Below, in pieces: positions 50,152 to 58,853 of a stretch of 64,000 bases of DNA. The stretch is from Actinokineospora diospyrosa (GTDB lineage: Bacteria; Actinomycetota; Actinomycetes; Mycobacteriales; Pseudonocardiaceae), in assembly GCF_024171925.1 (NCBI RefSeq), contig NZ_JAMTCO010000009.1:214705-278704 (forward strand). The letters run 5' to 3'. Each line of letters starts with the position of its first letter. The first letter of the stretch is position 1. The position numbers and the translations under genes are program-made. The notes beneath the pieces are model-generated. The model saw only the letters and a list, made by a program, of their open reading frames with translations, did no database searches and had not been told where the DNA came from.

Positions 50152-52435
50152 CGTCGTGGCGGCCCCTCCCCTCGTCGTGGGGAAGGGAGGCGGGGTGCCT
50201 GGTCGTGGCGCCTGGTTCCGGGCGGGTTGTGGGGGTATTGCGGGTGTGGTTGTGGCGGGTCCCTGGCGCCTGTTTATGCTGGTCAGGGCAGGGAGTGCGG
50301 TGCGGGGAGGGGGCAGGGAAAGGTCCCTGGTTCCCGGTGTCGTCCCTGGCGTGTTCCCTGTGGGTGATGGCGGTGTTGATATCGTCGGTTCGGATGACCA
50401 TGTGGCCGTCGGACTTGCGGGGTGGGATGCCGTGTTCGTCGAGTACGGCGCGGAGGTGGCGGGCGGTCCAGGGTTCGTAGACGTCAGGGTTGAGCGCGGC
50501 GAGTCGCGCCAGGACGGTCTGTGTGCGTACGCGGGTCTCTTGGTTGAGGACGTGGTGGATGTCGGCCAGCGGGTCGGGTGGTGCCTCGATTTCCAGGGGT
50601 GTGTGGCCAGTGGTGAGGGTGTGGGGGTGTTGGGCGCGTAGTGCCATGGCGCGGTGGATGACGGGGGTGACCATGTCGTTGCCGTCGTCAAAGGGAACGT
50701 AGAAGGTGCGGACCAGTTCAAAGGTGTTGTCGGTGACGCCGACCGCGACGCAGGTGCCCCGGTCGGTTTTCATGCGGAGTTCGGTCGCTCGGATACCGGC
50801 GCGGTATTTGCCGGAGCCGAGTAGTCCGTCGTTGGCGATGTGGTCGGCGACGGCGAACGCGACACCGCAGGAAATGTTACGGGTGATTTCCTTGGGGATG
50901 CTGTCCTTGGTGGGAGATTGGGTGGCAAGTAGCAGGATGATCCCGTACTTGCGGCCGCGCTTGATGAGCCGGACGGCCAACTCCTGCGCTTGTTTGCCGT
51001 AGCGGGGGTGCTGGAATAGTTCGTGGCATTCGTCGATGGCCATGACGAGTGGGTGCAGGCCAAGGCGGGGGTTGTCGGCGAGTCTGCGGGAGACCTTGGG
51101 GGGCCGTCCGGGTTGCTCACCGAGGACCTTGCCGCGCCGTTCCATCTCGCCCAGGAGGTCTTCGAGGGCTTGCACGGCGTCGGCGGCCACCGTGTCGTCC
51201 ATCCCGACGCGGTAGCGGCTCAGGCGGGGTGCCAGGGGCTCGAAATCGGGGCTCTCGCCCATGACGTAGGCCCACAGTTCGGCGGTGGGGTCCAGGGCTG
51301 CCCCGAGGAGCAGCACCCGCAGAACGTTGGTCTTGCCTTGGCCGGGGCGACCGCCTGCGAGCCAGTTGGTTTCGATGAGGGGTGCGTTGATCACGGTGCC
51401 GCGTTGGGACAGGCCGAACGGGACGCCGTCGAACAGGTCCACGGTGCCCTCGTGTAGCAGGGGCCAGTCACCGGCACCGCCGGACAGGGTGCCCTTGTCG
51501 GCCACCCACAGGTCCAGCACCCCGTCTTCCTCACCGGTGGTGGGCCAGGTCTCCAGGGCGGCCCGCCCGAGGTTGGCGGCCAGGACCTTGCGGCGGTCGG
51601 TGACCATCTCGGCGGTCACCCCGAGAGGGAGCCGGACCTGTGTGTGGGTTCCGTCGCCGTCCTTGCGGGCGGGCACGCTGTAGAGGAGTTCTCCGCCGTT
51701 CTTGAAGAACGCTGCCAGTGGCGCGATTCCCAGGTGTGCCAACGCTTTTGAGATCATCCTTTCGTCCACCCAGGAGTCCGAATCGGTGCGGTCGGGGTGG
51801 GTGAGCCACCCGGCCCCCGGGGTGCGGTCACGGCCCTCCCACACGGCCGCGCCGAGAGCCCCGAGGGTGGCCAGCCACGGCAGCCACGACCACGCCACCG
51901 CCGCCGCGTCGGTGACCGCGTCCCGCAGGTCGTAGAGCCCCCGCAGCCACCCGGGCATGCCCTCCCGGCCGACCAGGGCATCCAACAACGCCAGGAGCAC
52001 GACCAGGGCGGTCACCACAGAGGCGGTGACCAGCACGCGACGCACCGCCCCGCCGACCTTGGCCCATCGGGCACGAGCGTCCGACCGGATGAGGTCCTGC
52101 GCGGTACGCCGCGCCTGCGGGTCACCGGCGACCCGGGCCGCGCGGGCATCGGCCCGCAAGTCCGCGTAGGAGGCCCAACGCCACCCCCGGGACACCCACC
52201 GCCCCGCGCCCCGCACCAGGAACCACGCCAGCCGCCCCAGGTCACGGGGCGCCTTCCGGACCCGGTACGACACCACCGGCCGCACCCGAGCGAACATGTC
52301 CTGACCTGCGAAAACAGCCCGTATCCCCGCGGTGACCCCACTCCGCGGATTCCACCTTTTCCGTTGCGGTGTAACAGTTTCGTCGTCGACAATCTCCGCA
52401 TCGAACACCTTGCGGGTGAGTTCACTGTCCGGCAT
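50147..52435 (-). CDS. FtsK/SpoIIIE-type DNA translocase (TraB-like)
   Basis: The 762-residue protein has an N-terminal membrane part with two or three hydrophobic helices (about residues 110-180) and a C-terminal FtsK-type motor: Walker A GRPGQGKTN (about residue 380), Walker B LVMAIDECHELF, and later ATQSPTKDSIPKEITRN. In actinomycete elements such proteins (TraB, TraSA) pump double-stranded DNA between mycelia. The ATG at 52435 (MPDSELTRK) is preferred over the longer frame from 52498. It overlaps the upstream gene by 14 bases. Confidence 0.88.
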   Translation of the reverse strand: MPDSELTRKVFDAEIVDDETVTPQRKRWNPRSGVTAGIRAVFAGQDMFARVRPVVSYRVRKAPRDLGRLAWFLVRGAGRWVSRGWRWASYADLRADARAARVAGDPQARRTAQDLIRSDARARWAKVGGAVRRVLVTASVVTALVVLLALLDALVGREGMPGWLRGLYDLRDAVTDAAAVAWSWLPWLATLGALGAAVWEGRDRTPGAGWLTHPDRTDSDSWVDERMISKALAHLGIAPLAAFFKNGGELLYSVPARKDGDGTHTQVRLPLGVTAEMVTDRRKVLAANLGRAALETWPTTGEEDGVLDLWVADKGTLSGGAGDWPLLHEGTVDLFDGVPFGLSQRGTVINAPLIETNWLAGGRPGQGKTNVLRVLLLGAALDPTAELWAYVMGESPDFEPLAPRLSRYRVGMDDTVAADAVQALEDLLGEMERRGKVLGEQPGRPPKVSRRLADNPRLGLHPLVMAIDECHELFQHPRYGKQAQELAVRLIKRGRKYGIILLLATQSPTKDSIPKEITRNISCGVAFAVADHIANDGLLGSGKYRAGIRATELRMKTDRGTCVAVGVTDNTFELVRTFYVPFDDGNDMVTPVIHRAMALRAQHPHTLTTGHTPLEIEAPPDPLADIHHVLNQETRVRTQTVLARLAALNPDVYEPWTARHLRAVLDEHGIPPRKSDGHMVIRTDDINTAITHREHARDDTGNQGPFPAPSPHRTPCPDQHKQAPGTRHNHTRNTPTTRPEPGATTRHPASLPHDEGRGRHDD

Positions 52436-53306
52436 CGACGCCACCGCCCCGATTCCGGCGCACAGTGATGTCCACTGTGGCGGTCCCATCGTGGTCACCG
52501 TCAGCGGTGATACCGGCGTTCACTTCGGCCGCGACCCGCGAGGACAGGCCCCGTGAACACCCGGTCACCGACCGGGCCCACGCTGGCGTCACGCTCACCC
52601 CCGGGGACCACTTCGCCCGCGCGTCGGCGACGTAGTCGGCCAGTAACTTCCGAGGACGCGGGCCCGGGCCGTCGGGCTGTTCATGAACCGGCGCCGCGTT
52701 CATGACCGGGTCGGGAACGTTCATGGCGCCGTCGGTGTGGTCGACGACCGGTTCGGGGTGCGCGGTCCGGTGTAGGTGGGAGGCGTGGGCGAACGCGGCG
52801 GTGACCGTCTCGGTGAGCTTGTCCCGTAGGTCGGTGATCGCCTCTGCGGCCACGAACACGACCATGACCGGCACCGAGTGCAGGACCACCCCCGACACCG
52901 ACCCGGCCGCGTACGACGCCCACGTGTTCATCACGTAGGTGGCCGCCAGGGTGGCCCACTTGGCACGGTGCACCCACGGCCCGGTCCGCACCCGATACCG
53001 GGCGGTGACCTGTTCCGCCCGCAGGATCGCCAGCAGCACGAGCGACACCGTGGGGTCGAGCAACCATGCGGCGAGCCACACCACTGTCCACGGCGGGGCG
53101 CCGCCTGCGGCGAACTGTTGGACGTTGGTCATCGTGAAGGCCAGCCCCAGCCCGATCCCGGCCCAACACAGCCGGTCCACCTGGGTACGGACTTGCTCCA
53201 CCCGCAGCGCCACTACGTCCGGGTGCGTCTGATAGGCCCGCGCCTGCGCCGCTGCGGCCGCGTCCTGGACCAGGCGCCGCGCTCGATCCTCGGTGGGCGT
53301 GCTCAT
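52422..53306 (-). CDS. DUF2637/Spd-like membrane protein
   Basis: The 294-residue protein has four hydrophobic helices between residues 45 and 165 (for example LCWAGIGLGLAFTMTNVQQF and VVLHSVPVMVVFVAAEA), the pattern of DUF2637 proteins encoded beside tra genes. Its C-terminal part (residues about 235-290) looks like a DNA-binding helical domain (WARSVTGCSRGLSSRVAAEV). Spd proteins spread elements through the mycelium. It overlaps both neighbouring genes. Confidence 0.8.
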   Translation of the reverse strand: MSTPTEDRARRLVQDAAAAAQARAYQTHPDVVALRVEQVRTQVDRLCWAGIGLGLAFTMTNVQQFAAGGAPPWTVVWLAAWLLDPTVSLVLLAILRAEQVTARYRVRTGPWVHRAKWATLAATYVMNTWASYAAGSVSGVVLHSVPVMVVFVAAEAITDLRDKLTETVTAAFAHASHLHRTAHPEPVVDHTDGAMNVPDPVMNAAPVHEQPDGPGPRPRKLLADYVADARAKWSPGVSVTPAWARSVTGCSRGLSSRVAAEVNAGITADGDHDGTATVDITVRRNRGGGVDAGQ

Positions 53307-53647
53307 CGGCGCCCCCGACGCTGCCGGCGTTCATGAACGCCGCCCCCGCTCACGGCCCGCACCAACGACCACGACGCGAACAACGCGGGCACCCCCAACG
53401 CCGCCACCCTCGCCCACCCCGTCGCGGCGGGGTGGGTCAACACCAGCCACTGAACACCGGCGATCACCAGCGCCCCGACCACCGTCCGCCCCACCAGCGA
53501 CACCGGACCGCCGACCACCTCCGCCCGCAGAGCAGCCTCACGCGCCCGCCGCGCCGACGCACGCCAGCCCCACACCAGCAACGCCACCGCGACCACCGCG
53601 ACCACGCCCACCACCACGGCAGGCGCCGCACTCGATCCCGCCGTCAC
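53303..53647 (-). CDS. Small membrane protein of the transfer operon
   Basis: The 114-residue protein has an N-terminal membrane helix (VVVGVVAVVAVALLVWGW), a basic stretch (RASARRAREA), a second hydrophobic region and a basic tail (HERRQRRGRR). It overlaps genes on both sides by four bases. This is a typical Spd-like transfer helper by position; no family is recognised. Confidence 0.7.
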   Translation of the reverse strand: MTAGSSAAPAVVVGVVAVVAVALLVWGWRASARRAREAALRAEVVGGPVSLVGRTVVGALVIAGVQWLVLTHPAATGWARVAALGVPALFASWSLVRAVSGGGVHERRQRRGRR

Positions 53648-53994
53648 AGCGCACCACCGACCCCACCGGCCGCGTCATCACGCCGCTGCGACCACACCGG
53701 GAACACCGCCCGCCGCTCATCCTCGGCAAGTGGCCCCCACACCCCACCCGACGCGTAGCCGTGGACCCGCAAGTCCCACTCCAGGCACTCACGCTGCACA
53801 GGACACGCCCCGCAGATCGGCACGACCAACTCCCGATCCGCCCGGTCATCCCCCGTCCACTCCGGCGTCTGCCCCGTCGTGGCCAACCAGCCGCACGTGC
53901 CATCGCGCCGCACCACGTCCACCAGCTGGCCCCCCGACAAGGCCGCAACCCCGTCCAGGTCGGCCGCAACCCTCTTCGCGATCTCCCGCCTCAC
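53644..53994 (-). CDS. WhiB-family iron-sulfur regulator
   Basis: The 116-residue protein has the four Cys pattern of WhiB: DGTCGW, then PICGACPVQRECLEW (C-x2-C-x5-C), and the G(V/I)WGG-type turn as GGVWGPLAEDERR. The missing second Gly in that turn is a small deviation. The Cys bind a [4Fe-4S] cluster. Its GTG overlaps the HTH gene stop (GTGA). It probably controls element genes. Confidence 0.9.
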   Translation of the reverse strand: MRREIAKRVAADLDGVAALSGGQLVDVVRRDGTCGWLATTGQTPEWTGDDRADRELVVPICGACPVQRECLEWDLRVHGYASGGVWGPLAEDERRAVFPVWSQRRDDAAGGVGGAL

Positions 53995-54182
53995 AGGGCC
54001 TCACCCCCAACCGGGGCACCCGACAAGTGCGCCACCACGCACACCGGAACCCGCAGCCCACCCCGAGTCCGCACCACCGGCAGCACACCCACCCGCACCG
54101 CACGACACACACCAGCCCGGCTAACGCCCAGAAGCCAAGCCACTTGACCAACAGAAACACGATCAGAACGTGTGAATCTCAT
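53991..54182 (-). CDS. Excisionase-like helix-turn-helix protein
   Basis: The 63-residue protein is one MerR/Xis-like helix-turn-helix (VSVGQVAWLLGVSRAGVCRA) with a small wing (VRTRGGLRVP). In elements of this type such small proteins control excision direction or transfer genes. It is first in the minus-strand operon. A clear ribosome site is not seen, so it may be leaderless or start slightly later. Confidence 0.7.
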   Translation of the reverse strand: MRFTRSDRVSVGQVAWLLGVSRAGVCRAVRVGVLPVVRTRGGLRVPVCVVAHLSGAPVGGEAL

Positions 54183-54621
54183 TGATATCGAATCCCTTGC
54201 TCGGCTGACCCGACCCCGATCGGAGTCGCTGCAACCCAGTAAGCCGCCCAGGGGAAACCTCTACTATGCCCACGCGGGAATGGGAGGATTCTCGTGTGGA
54301 ATACTCCCAGGTCAAGCCTGTATGCGGCTAGGGATTATTCCGGGAAAGAATATCTGGGAGCCGATATTCTCTGGCGGAATAGTCGATCTCATTGTCACCG
54401 CGGAGTGTTAGCGCGAACGGGTGAACATCGGTCTCCCTAGCGCGGGTTTCGCGATCTCGAAACAGCCTCTGACCAGGCATTATGTCGTTGCTGGAATATC
54501 GTATTCTCGCGCTGATATAGACGGTCTTGAGAGGCCGTGCTTACTTAGCTTGCCCGTCCACCGGGGACGGGCGTATGTCCGCAATGAGGGAGCGCACGGC
54601 GATGGACGACAGTGGCCACCC
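54183..54621. promoter_or_regulatory. Divergent control region of the element with inverted motifs
   Basis: About 440 bases between the HTH gene and the Imm1-like gene. It is A/T-richer than its surroundings and holds GGAATACTCCCAG, GGATTATTCCGGG, GAATATCTGGGAG and GATATTCTCTGG in 54298-54380, where CTCCCAG and CTGGGAG form inverted arms. These could be operator repeats for one of the regulators or part of a transfer locus. No gene is supported here; an in-frame extension of the Imm1-like ORF to 54421 looks non-coding. Confidence 0.45.
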
Positions 54622-55089
54622 ATGATCGTCACCGCCACACTCAGCACGGGCATATCCCGCGTGACCAACGGGCTGTCGGAGTCGGTCAGCCTCATCGAGG
54701 ACGTGTTGAATATCGAGCACGTGGACTGGGAAACGATCCTTCTGGTCGGCGACCACGAGTTCTATACGACCCCTGAGGGCCCTGTACCCAACAGCCAGTT
54801 TCGGGTCAGCGTCCGCCCATCCCTCGGCATTGCTGCACTCAACCACACCGACCACGACCGTGCCGATCTGCCGAACGTCAACTCCTACAACCCGATCCAT
54901 CTCGGAAGACCAGCGGAACTAATCTTCAGTGGCACTACCGGGATGGTCTTTCCTCCCGGTAGTGCCATCACCATCGAGTCTGCGTATGTCGCGCTGATTG
55001 AATGGCTACAAACTTTTCAGCGCCCGGCCTGTGTCCAGTGGCGCCCTTCCAGCCCGAACTACCCAAGATGGCCAACCCGGGACTCGTAA
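54622..55089 (+). CDS. Imm1-family immunity-type protein
   Basis: The 155-residue protein has the Imm1-like end: FSGTTGMVFPPGSAITIESA, then ALIEWLQTFQRPACVQW, and an acidic middle (VNSYNPIHLG). Imm1 proteins normally neutralise a cognate nuclease-type toxin, but no toxin gene is beside it. In actinomycete elements orphan Imm1-like genes are common and may act in self/non-self recognition. The ATG at 54622 fits the family length. Confidence 0.6.
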   Translation: MIVTATLSTGISRVTNGLSESVSLIEDVLNIEHVDWETILLVGDHEFYTTPEGPVPNSQFRVSVRPSLGIAALNHTDHDRADLPNVNSYNPIHLGRPAELIFSGTTGMVFPPGSAITIESAYVALIEWLQTFQRPACVQWRPSSPNYPRWPTRDS

Positions 55090-55109
55090 CAGACTAAGGA
55101 GGGCTGAAC

Positions 55110-55622
55110 ATGAGTGGCATCATCATCGGAAATGTAACAGTCCACACGCTATCCGGGGCGCACGCTGAACTGGTTGCCATTCGACCGACTCCAACGGCTT
55201 CCGAGGCTGAATGGAGATCGTACTATCGACGTAGCGCGACCGTGTATCGCAACCTGGTCGACGTAGACACGGGCCACAAGTTCGAACTGATGTACTGGTT
55301 CGAGAGGGAGGCAGAGAAGGCCAATCGACCGGACACCGAAGTTCCAAAGGATCAAGTAGACGTATTCCCATACAACAAGAGAATCCTGCGGCTCCGGACG
55401 CTGTCATCGTTGTTGCGTGATGTCCAGTCGTGTAGTCCGGGAGTAGGCGCGACGATATCCGAACGGTCCCGATATTTCGTGGTATGCGCGCGACTTTCTG
55501 AAGTAGTTGCGGAGCTAGATCGAAGGAATCACCACTTGGCTAGGGCGTACGCGTCAGGGTTCCGGGAAGCTGTCAAGAAACTCGAAAGCGGTGCAACGAT
55601 GGCGTCCGCCCAGTCTGAGTAG
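55110..55622 (+). CDS. Unrecognised element-borne protein
   Basis: The 170-residue protein starts 20 bases after the Imm1-like stop with a good AAGGAGG site. It has a beta-rich N-terminus (GIIIGNVTVHTLSGAHAEL), a charged middle (YWFEREAEKANRP) and a helical C-terminus. I do not recognise a family. The tight spacing suggests a functional link to the Imm1-like protein. Confidence 0.65.
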   Translation: MSGIIIGNVTVHTLSGAHAELVAIRPTPTASEAEWRSYYRRSATVYRNLVDVDTGHKFELMYWFEREAEKANRPDTEVPKDQVDVFPYNKRILRLRTLSSLLRDVQSCSPGVGATISERSRYFVVCARLSEVVAELDRRNHHLARAYASGFREAVKKLESGATMASAQSE

Positions 55623-55676
55623 GTCGAAATGGAACGAAGGTAGAGTTCAAAGACTCCGACACACAGAAATGGATCA

Positions 55677-56429
55677 ATGGTTTACTCGACCCCGGGAGCG
55701 CGGGCGCTAGTGCTGGGCACTCTGATGCGAGATGCCCTGGATAACCTTCCTGATCCACATAAAGCTGTCGCCGAGCGTTGCGAGATGCACAGGTCTGATT
55801 TGTCACGCTTCCTGGCCGGAAAGCGGACAATCTCCGACGCCGATCTTGCTGTGCTCGCCGATATATGTGGATTCAGGTCACGGAAAGAACGAAACATTCT
55901 CTTAGAGCTCAATCGAAATCGTAGGCAGCCTGAATGGTGGCTGGGGCCATCCGGGCAAGAAGTTCACGACAAGGCGGAGACGATCCTCGAAAGCTTGAGC
56001 CGCGATGTCACCGTTTTTGCGCCTTTCGAGATTCCACGGGAACTCCACACGGAATCTCGTCCGCAACCCCGGTTTGAACGCGAACTCGGTAACGGAGTTT
56101 GCCGAACCTACTACATTGGCCTACCTGCATTGCAGCGGCTTAAACTGTCTACAAAGGCTGCGCAGGAACAGGCGCGACTTCTCTTCTGGCTTACTTCGGT
56201 CCTGACCATTCGACTGGTGATCGCCCCGGAGATCGGTTCGCCATTCCGAGTATTAGACCTCGTTGAATCCAGGACGATTGTCAAATTGGGCAATCGTGGC
56301 ATAGGGGAACTGTACTTGGAGTCGCCGAGTGATGTTAGGTATTACAAGCGACTTATGGGTGGAATTAGTACCATGGCGGACAATGAAGACGAATCGCGTG
56401 TCCGTCTCGCTCAGATTGCTGACCCATGA
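55677..56429 (+). CDS. XRE-type regulator with DUF5753-like C-terminal domain
   Basis: The 250-residue protein has an N-terminal helix-turn-helix (AVAERCEMHRSDLSRFLAGK, about residues 29-48) and a C-terminal domain with PFEIPREL and VRLVIAPEIG-like strands. This order resembles the DUF5753 regulators that are abundant in actinomycetes, often paired with small DUF397-type proteins; none is seen here. Local GC is low, consistent with transfer. Confidence 0.75.
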   Translation: MVYSTPGARALVLGTLMRDALDNLPDPHKAVAERCEMHRSDLSRFLAGKRTISDADLAVLADICGFRSRKERNILLELNRNRRQPEWWLGPSGQEVHDKAETILESLSRDVTVFAPFEIPRELHTESRPQPRFERELGNGVCRTYYIGLPALQRLKLSTKAAQEQARLLFWLTSVLTIRLVIAPEIGSPFRVLDLVESRTIVKLGNRGIGELYLESPSDVRYYKRLMGGISTMADNEDESRVRLAQIADP

Positions 56430-56463
56430 TGTCCGGAACTCTCGGAGGGTAGATAGTTGGAGC

Positions 56464-56496
56464 CTGTGAGGCCAGTCCGGCGGGCTGGCCTCACAG
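56464..56496. terminator. Hairpin between convergent genes
   Basis: A perfect 12-bp stem pairs 56464-56475 with 56485-56496 around a 9-base loop, midway between the XRE gene stop and the end of the minus-strand GNAT gene. It probably ends both transcripts. Confidence 0.8.
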
Positions 56497-56549
56497 CTAT
56501 CGTTCAAATTGATTGCTGTTCACGGGCTCGGTCTGAGTAAACAGTGATG

Positions 56550-57017
56550 TCACACTTCAACTCGATAGAAGAGCTTCCCCGTGTTTACGGTCGCCCCTAG
56601 CTTGTCATAAAACTTCTGGGCCCCACCGTTGCTTCTATCGGTTGTCCATTCGACCCGAGAGTAACCTTGTTCTGTGGCGATCTTAAGCAAGTGTTGCACG
56701 AGTGCTTTGCCAGCGCCTAACGTTCGGTGATTCTCCCGCACGTACAGTTCTTTGAGATACAGCGAACTGCTTGAGCCCGCAGCGGGCCACAGGGCTGAGA
56801 ATGAAGCAAACCCGATCGCATCATTCGACATGTTGAAGGCGATGAGTATGCGAGCGCTTTTAAACTCGCTTCCTGACAGAATCTCCCGCGTTTGGCGCTC
56901 ACGTTCTTCCGGAGACTCTGTCATCTCGTCACCGTAGTACTTGTCGATCTCGCCTAGCAGGTCGAGGATGTCCTTCAGGTCGCCCTCGGTGGCGAGGCGA
57001 ATATCAACGTTGGACAT
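56550..57017 (-). CDS. GNAT-family N-acetyltransferase
   Basis: The 155-residue protein has the GNAT core: IRLATEGDLKDILDLL at the start, LYLKELYVRENHRTLGAGKALV (acetyl-CoA site R-x-x-G-x-G/A) and EWTTDRSNGGAQKFYDKLG near the end. The ATG at 57017 has AGGAGA four bases upstream; an ATG at 57020 is directly adjacent to that site. It overlaps the upstream regulator gene by 14 bases. The substrate is unknown. Confidence 0.88.
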   Translation of the reverse strand: MSNVDIRLATEGDLKDILDLLGEIDKYYGDEMTESPEERERQTREILSGSEFKSARILIAFNMSNDAIGFASFSALWPAAGSSSSLYLKELYVRENHRTLGAGKALVQHLLKIATEQGYSRVEWTTDRSNGGAQKFYDKLGATVNTGKLFYRVEV

Positions 57018-58536
57018 CATTCTCCTGTCGATTAAGGTCGGCAACTGCGTCTCTTAGATCAAGTGCGGGTGAGCTCGAAAGGACGTCGCGCCGCAACGTA
57101 TGCAACACCTCATTTGCACGTCCAGCGATCAGCCCTAGCGCCTGCGATCTACTAAGCGTTGTGATTACGTTTACGGCAAGCTCGGCCGCCGATCCGTCTT
57201 CGCCATCGTGGATCATGCACAGGGCTCGATCCAGATTCACCAACGCACGGTCCATGTAGTCGTCTTCTGGGTAAAGCTCAAGCGCCTGATCTAGAGCAAC
57301 ATGTGCGCTTGCAGTGGCCTTTAGGTGTGTCAGAGCGTTTCCTTGGTGAAACCGCAACTGGGCCAGATCATAGCCAAAGGCGGACGGGACTAGCAGTCCG
57401 GAATCAAGCCTTTCCAGTATCGTTTCAGCCCGGTTAACTGCTTCCACTGTCTCGTCTGCCCGGCCAAGAAGTCCATGAGCGCGCGCTTCTACCGCTGCGG
57501 CAAGGATTCCGCCGACGCTGACCTGCGCGGTGTGCTGTGCACGCTGCGCGGCCTCAATAGTGGCCTTTAGGTCTCCGGCATAGAAGTGGTAATACGCTTC
57601 CTGGGCATAGGTCCACGATTGAAGACTGCTATCGTTGGCCTCCGCCGCAACTAACTCGGCGGTCCTAACCCAATCCCGGGCGCCGGCCATGTTATTCAAC
57701 TTGAGCAAGGTCAAGCTCATAAGCCCGGAAAGTTGAGCCAGAATTCGAGCATATCGTGTTCGCCGCTCGCTGCTTCCCGCGCTCAACATCAGGCCCCGCA
57801 TCTCGCTAACCCTGGCTATGAGGTCGTCAAGTAGCACACCTGGGGAGCGGTAACGAGTTGCTTCTCCCAGTCGCGCTATATGGAGGTCCCACTCATCAAT
57901 GCTTGCTTCTCGCATGAATCCCGCTGCGAGCGCGCCCGCAAGGTCGCCATGCAGGCGTGCTGCGCGCGATAGAAGTCCGCTGCTGCTCTCTACGCTTGAC
58001 CGCTCACCGGATATGGGGTACGAGTCGTCCCATATTGAACGGGTGACTGCACCTTCGGCAAGGTAGTTCGCTGACAGAGGTACGGGCGTGGTGATTGCTC
58101 TCGTTTGCCCGGGAAAGTCGAACCAGAGCAAGTTGGGCGGCAGCTTTAGGATCTTTGCGTAGGTTCGCAGCGTGTCGAGGTTCTGTTCGGGCTTACCGTT
58201 CTCAAGCTTGCTAACCTGTGACTGAGTTAGGTCGAACCATCGGCCCACTAGATCTTGATTTAGCGCCTTTCCGAACAGGCGTACGTGGCTCGGGTGATAA
58301 CGGTACGCCCTGACTACCTTTCCGATGTGCTGGGCGGCAAATGCAGCCCGAAAGTCGTCTGTTTCGAAGAAGTCGGGCTTGTGCGTGGCCGGAGTTCGAA
58401 GTTGATCGCGTTGATCCCGATGGCACCTAACGCACAAGCGTGCAGTGTTGTCGCTGGCAAGCGGCGAACGGCAGCCTGCACACCGGCGGCCCTCGGGGGC
58501 GCCTGGTGCGCTGTGCGAAGTATTAGACGGGCGCAA
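57004..58536 (-). CDS. Zinc-ribbon, helix-turn-helix and TPR regulator
   Basis: The 510-residue protein has a zinc ribbon (RRCAGCRSPL, then RLCVRCHRDQ), an XRE helix-turn-helix (DLVGRWFDLTQSQVSKLENG) and a long TPR-like helical region to the end. This is the layout of peptide-sensing or SARP-like streptomycete regulators. A TTG at 58536 has AGAGGA upstream and begins just before the zinc ribbon; a longer frame from 58629 is possible. It is coupled to the GNAT gene and may regulate it. Confidence 0.75.
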   Translation of the reverse strand: MRPSNTSHSAPGAPEGRRCAGCRSPLASDNTARLCVRCHRDQRDQLRTPATHKPDFFETDDFRAAFAAQHIGKVVRAYRYHPSHVRLFGKALNQDLVGRWFDLTQSQVSKLENGKPEQNLDTLRTYAKILKLPPNLLWFDFPGQTRAITTPVPLSANYLAEGAVTRSIWDDSYPISGERSSVESSSGLLSRAARLHGDLAGALAAGFMREASIDEWDLHIARLGEATRYRSPGVLLDDLIARVSEMRGLMLSAGSSERRTRYARILAQLSGLMSLTLLKLNNMAGARDWVRTAELVAAEANDSSLQSWTYAQEAYYHFYAGDLKATIEAAQRAQHTAQVSVGGILAAAVEARAHGLLGRADETVEAVNRAETILERLDSGLLVPSAFGYDLAQLRFHQGNALTHLKATASAHVALDQALELYPEDDYMDRALVNLDRALCMIHDGEDGSAAELAVNVITTLSRSQALGLIAGRANEVLHTLRRDVLSSSPALDLRDAVADLNRQENDVQR

Positions 58537-58853
58537 ACCTATTCCTCTACCTCGTTCCTGGCGGTAGCCAGGTTGGAGGTGGTGGCTTGGCCGTGGCAGG
58601 TCATCGGGTAGACCTCGCCGAGTTCGCAAGGCGCGTGGCCACCAGTGCCGTCCTACTGCGGCTAGAGGTCACCTGACTCCCCAGAGGTTGGTGTGGACTA
58701 CCTCTGACCAGCGTACATGCACGTCGTGTGCCCACGTCGTGTCTCGCAGTGAATGGGCGCGTTGCGCTCACGCTGGGGTGACAGGGGGCGTACCGACTGG
58801 ACGGCAGTTTGCAGGTAGCCCGCCTAGAGCAATAGTCGCAGGTAGGTGCGGTG

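Noticed and set aside
52498-53306. Transposase or replication initiator within the element
   Set aside because: All frames between 48.2 and 58.9 kb were checked by eye; none shows a Rep, primase or DDE motif. The gene here is a membrane protein.
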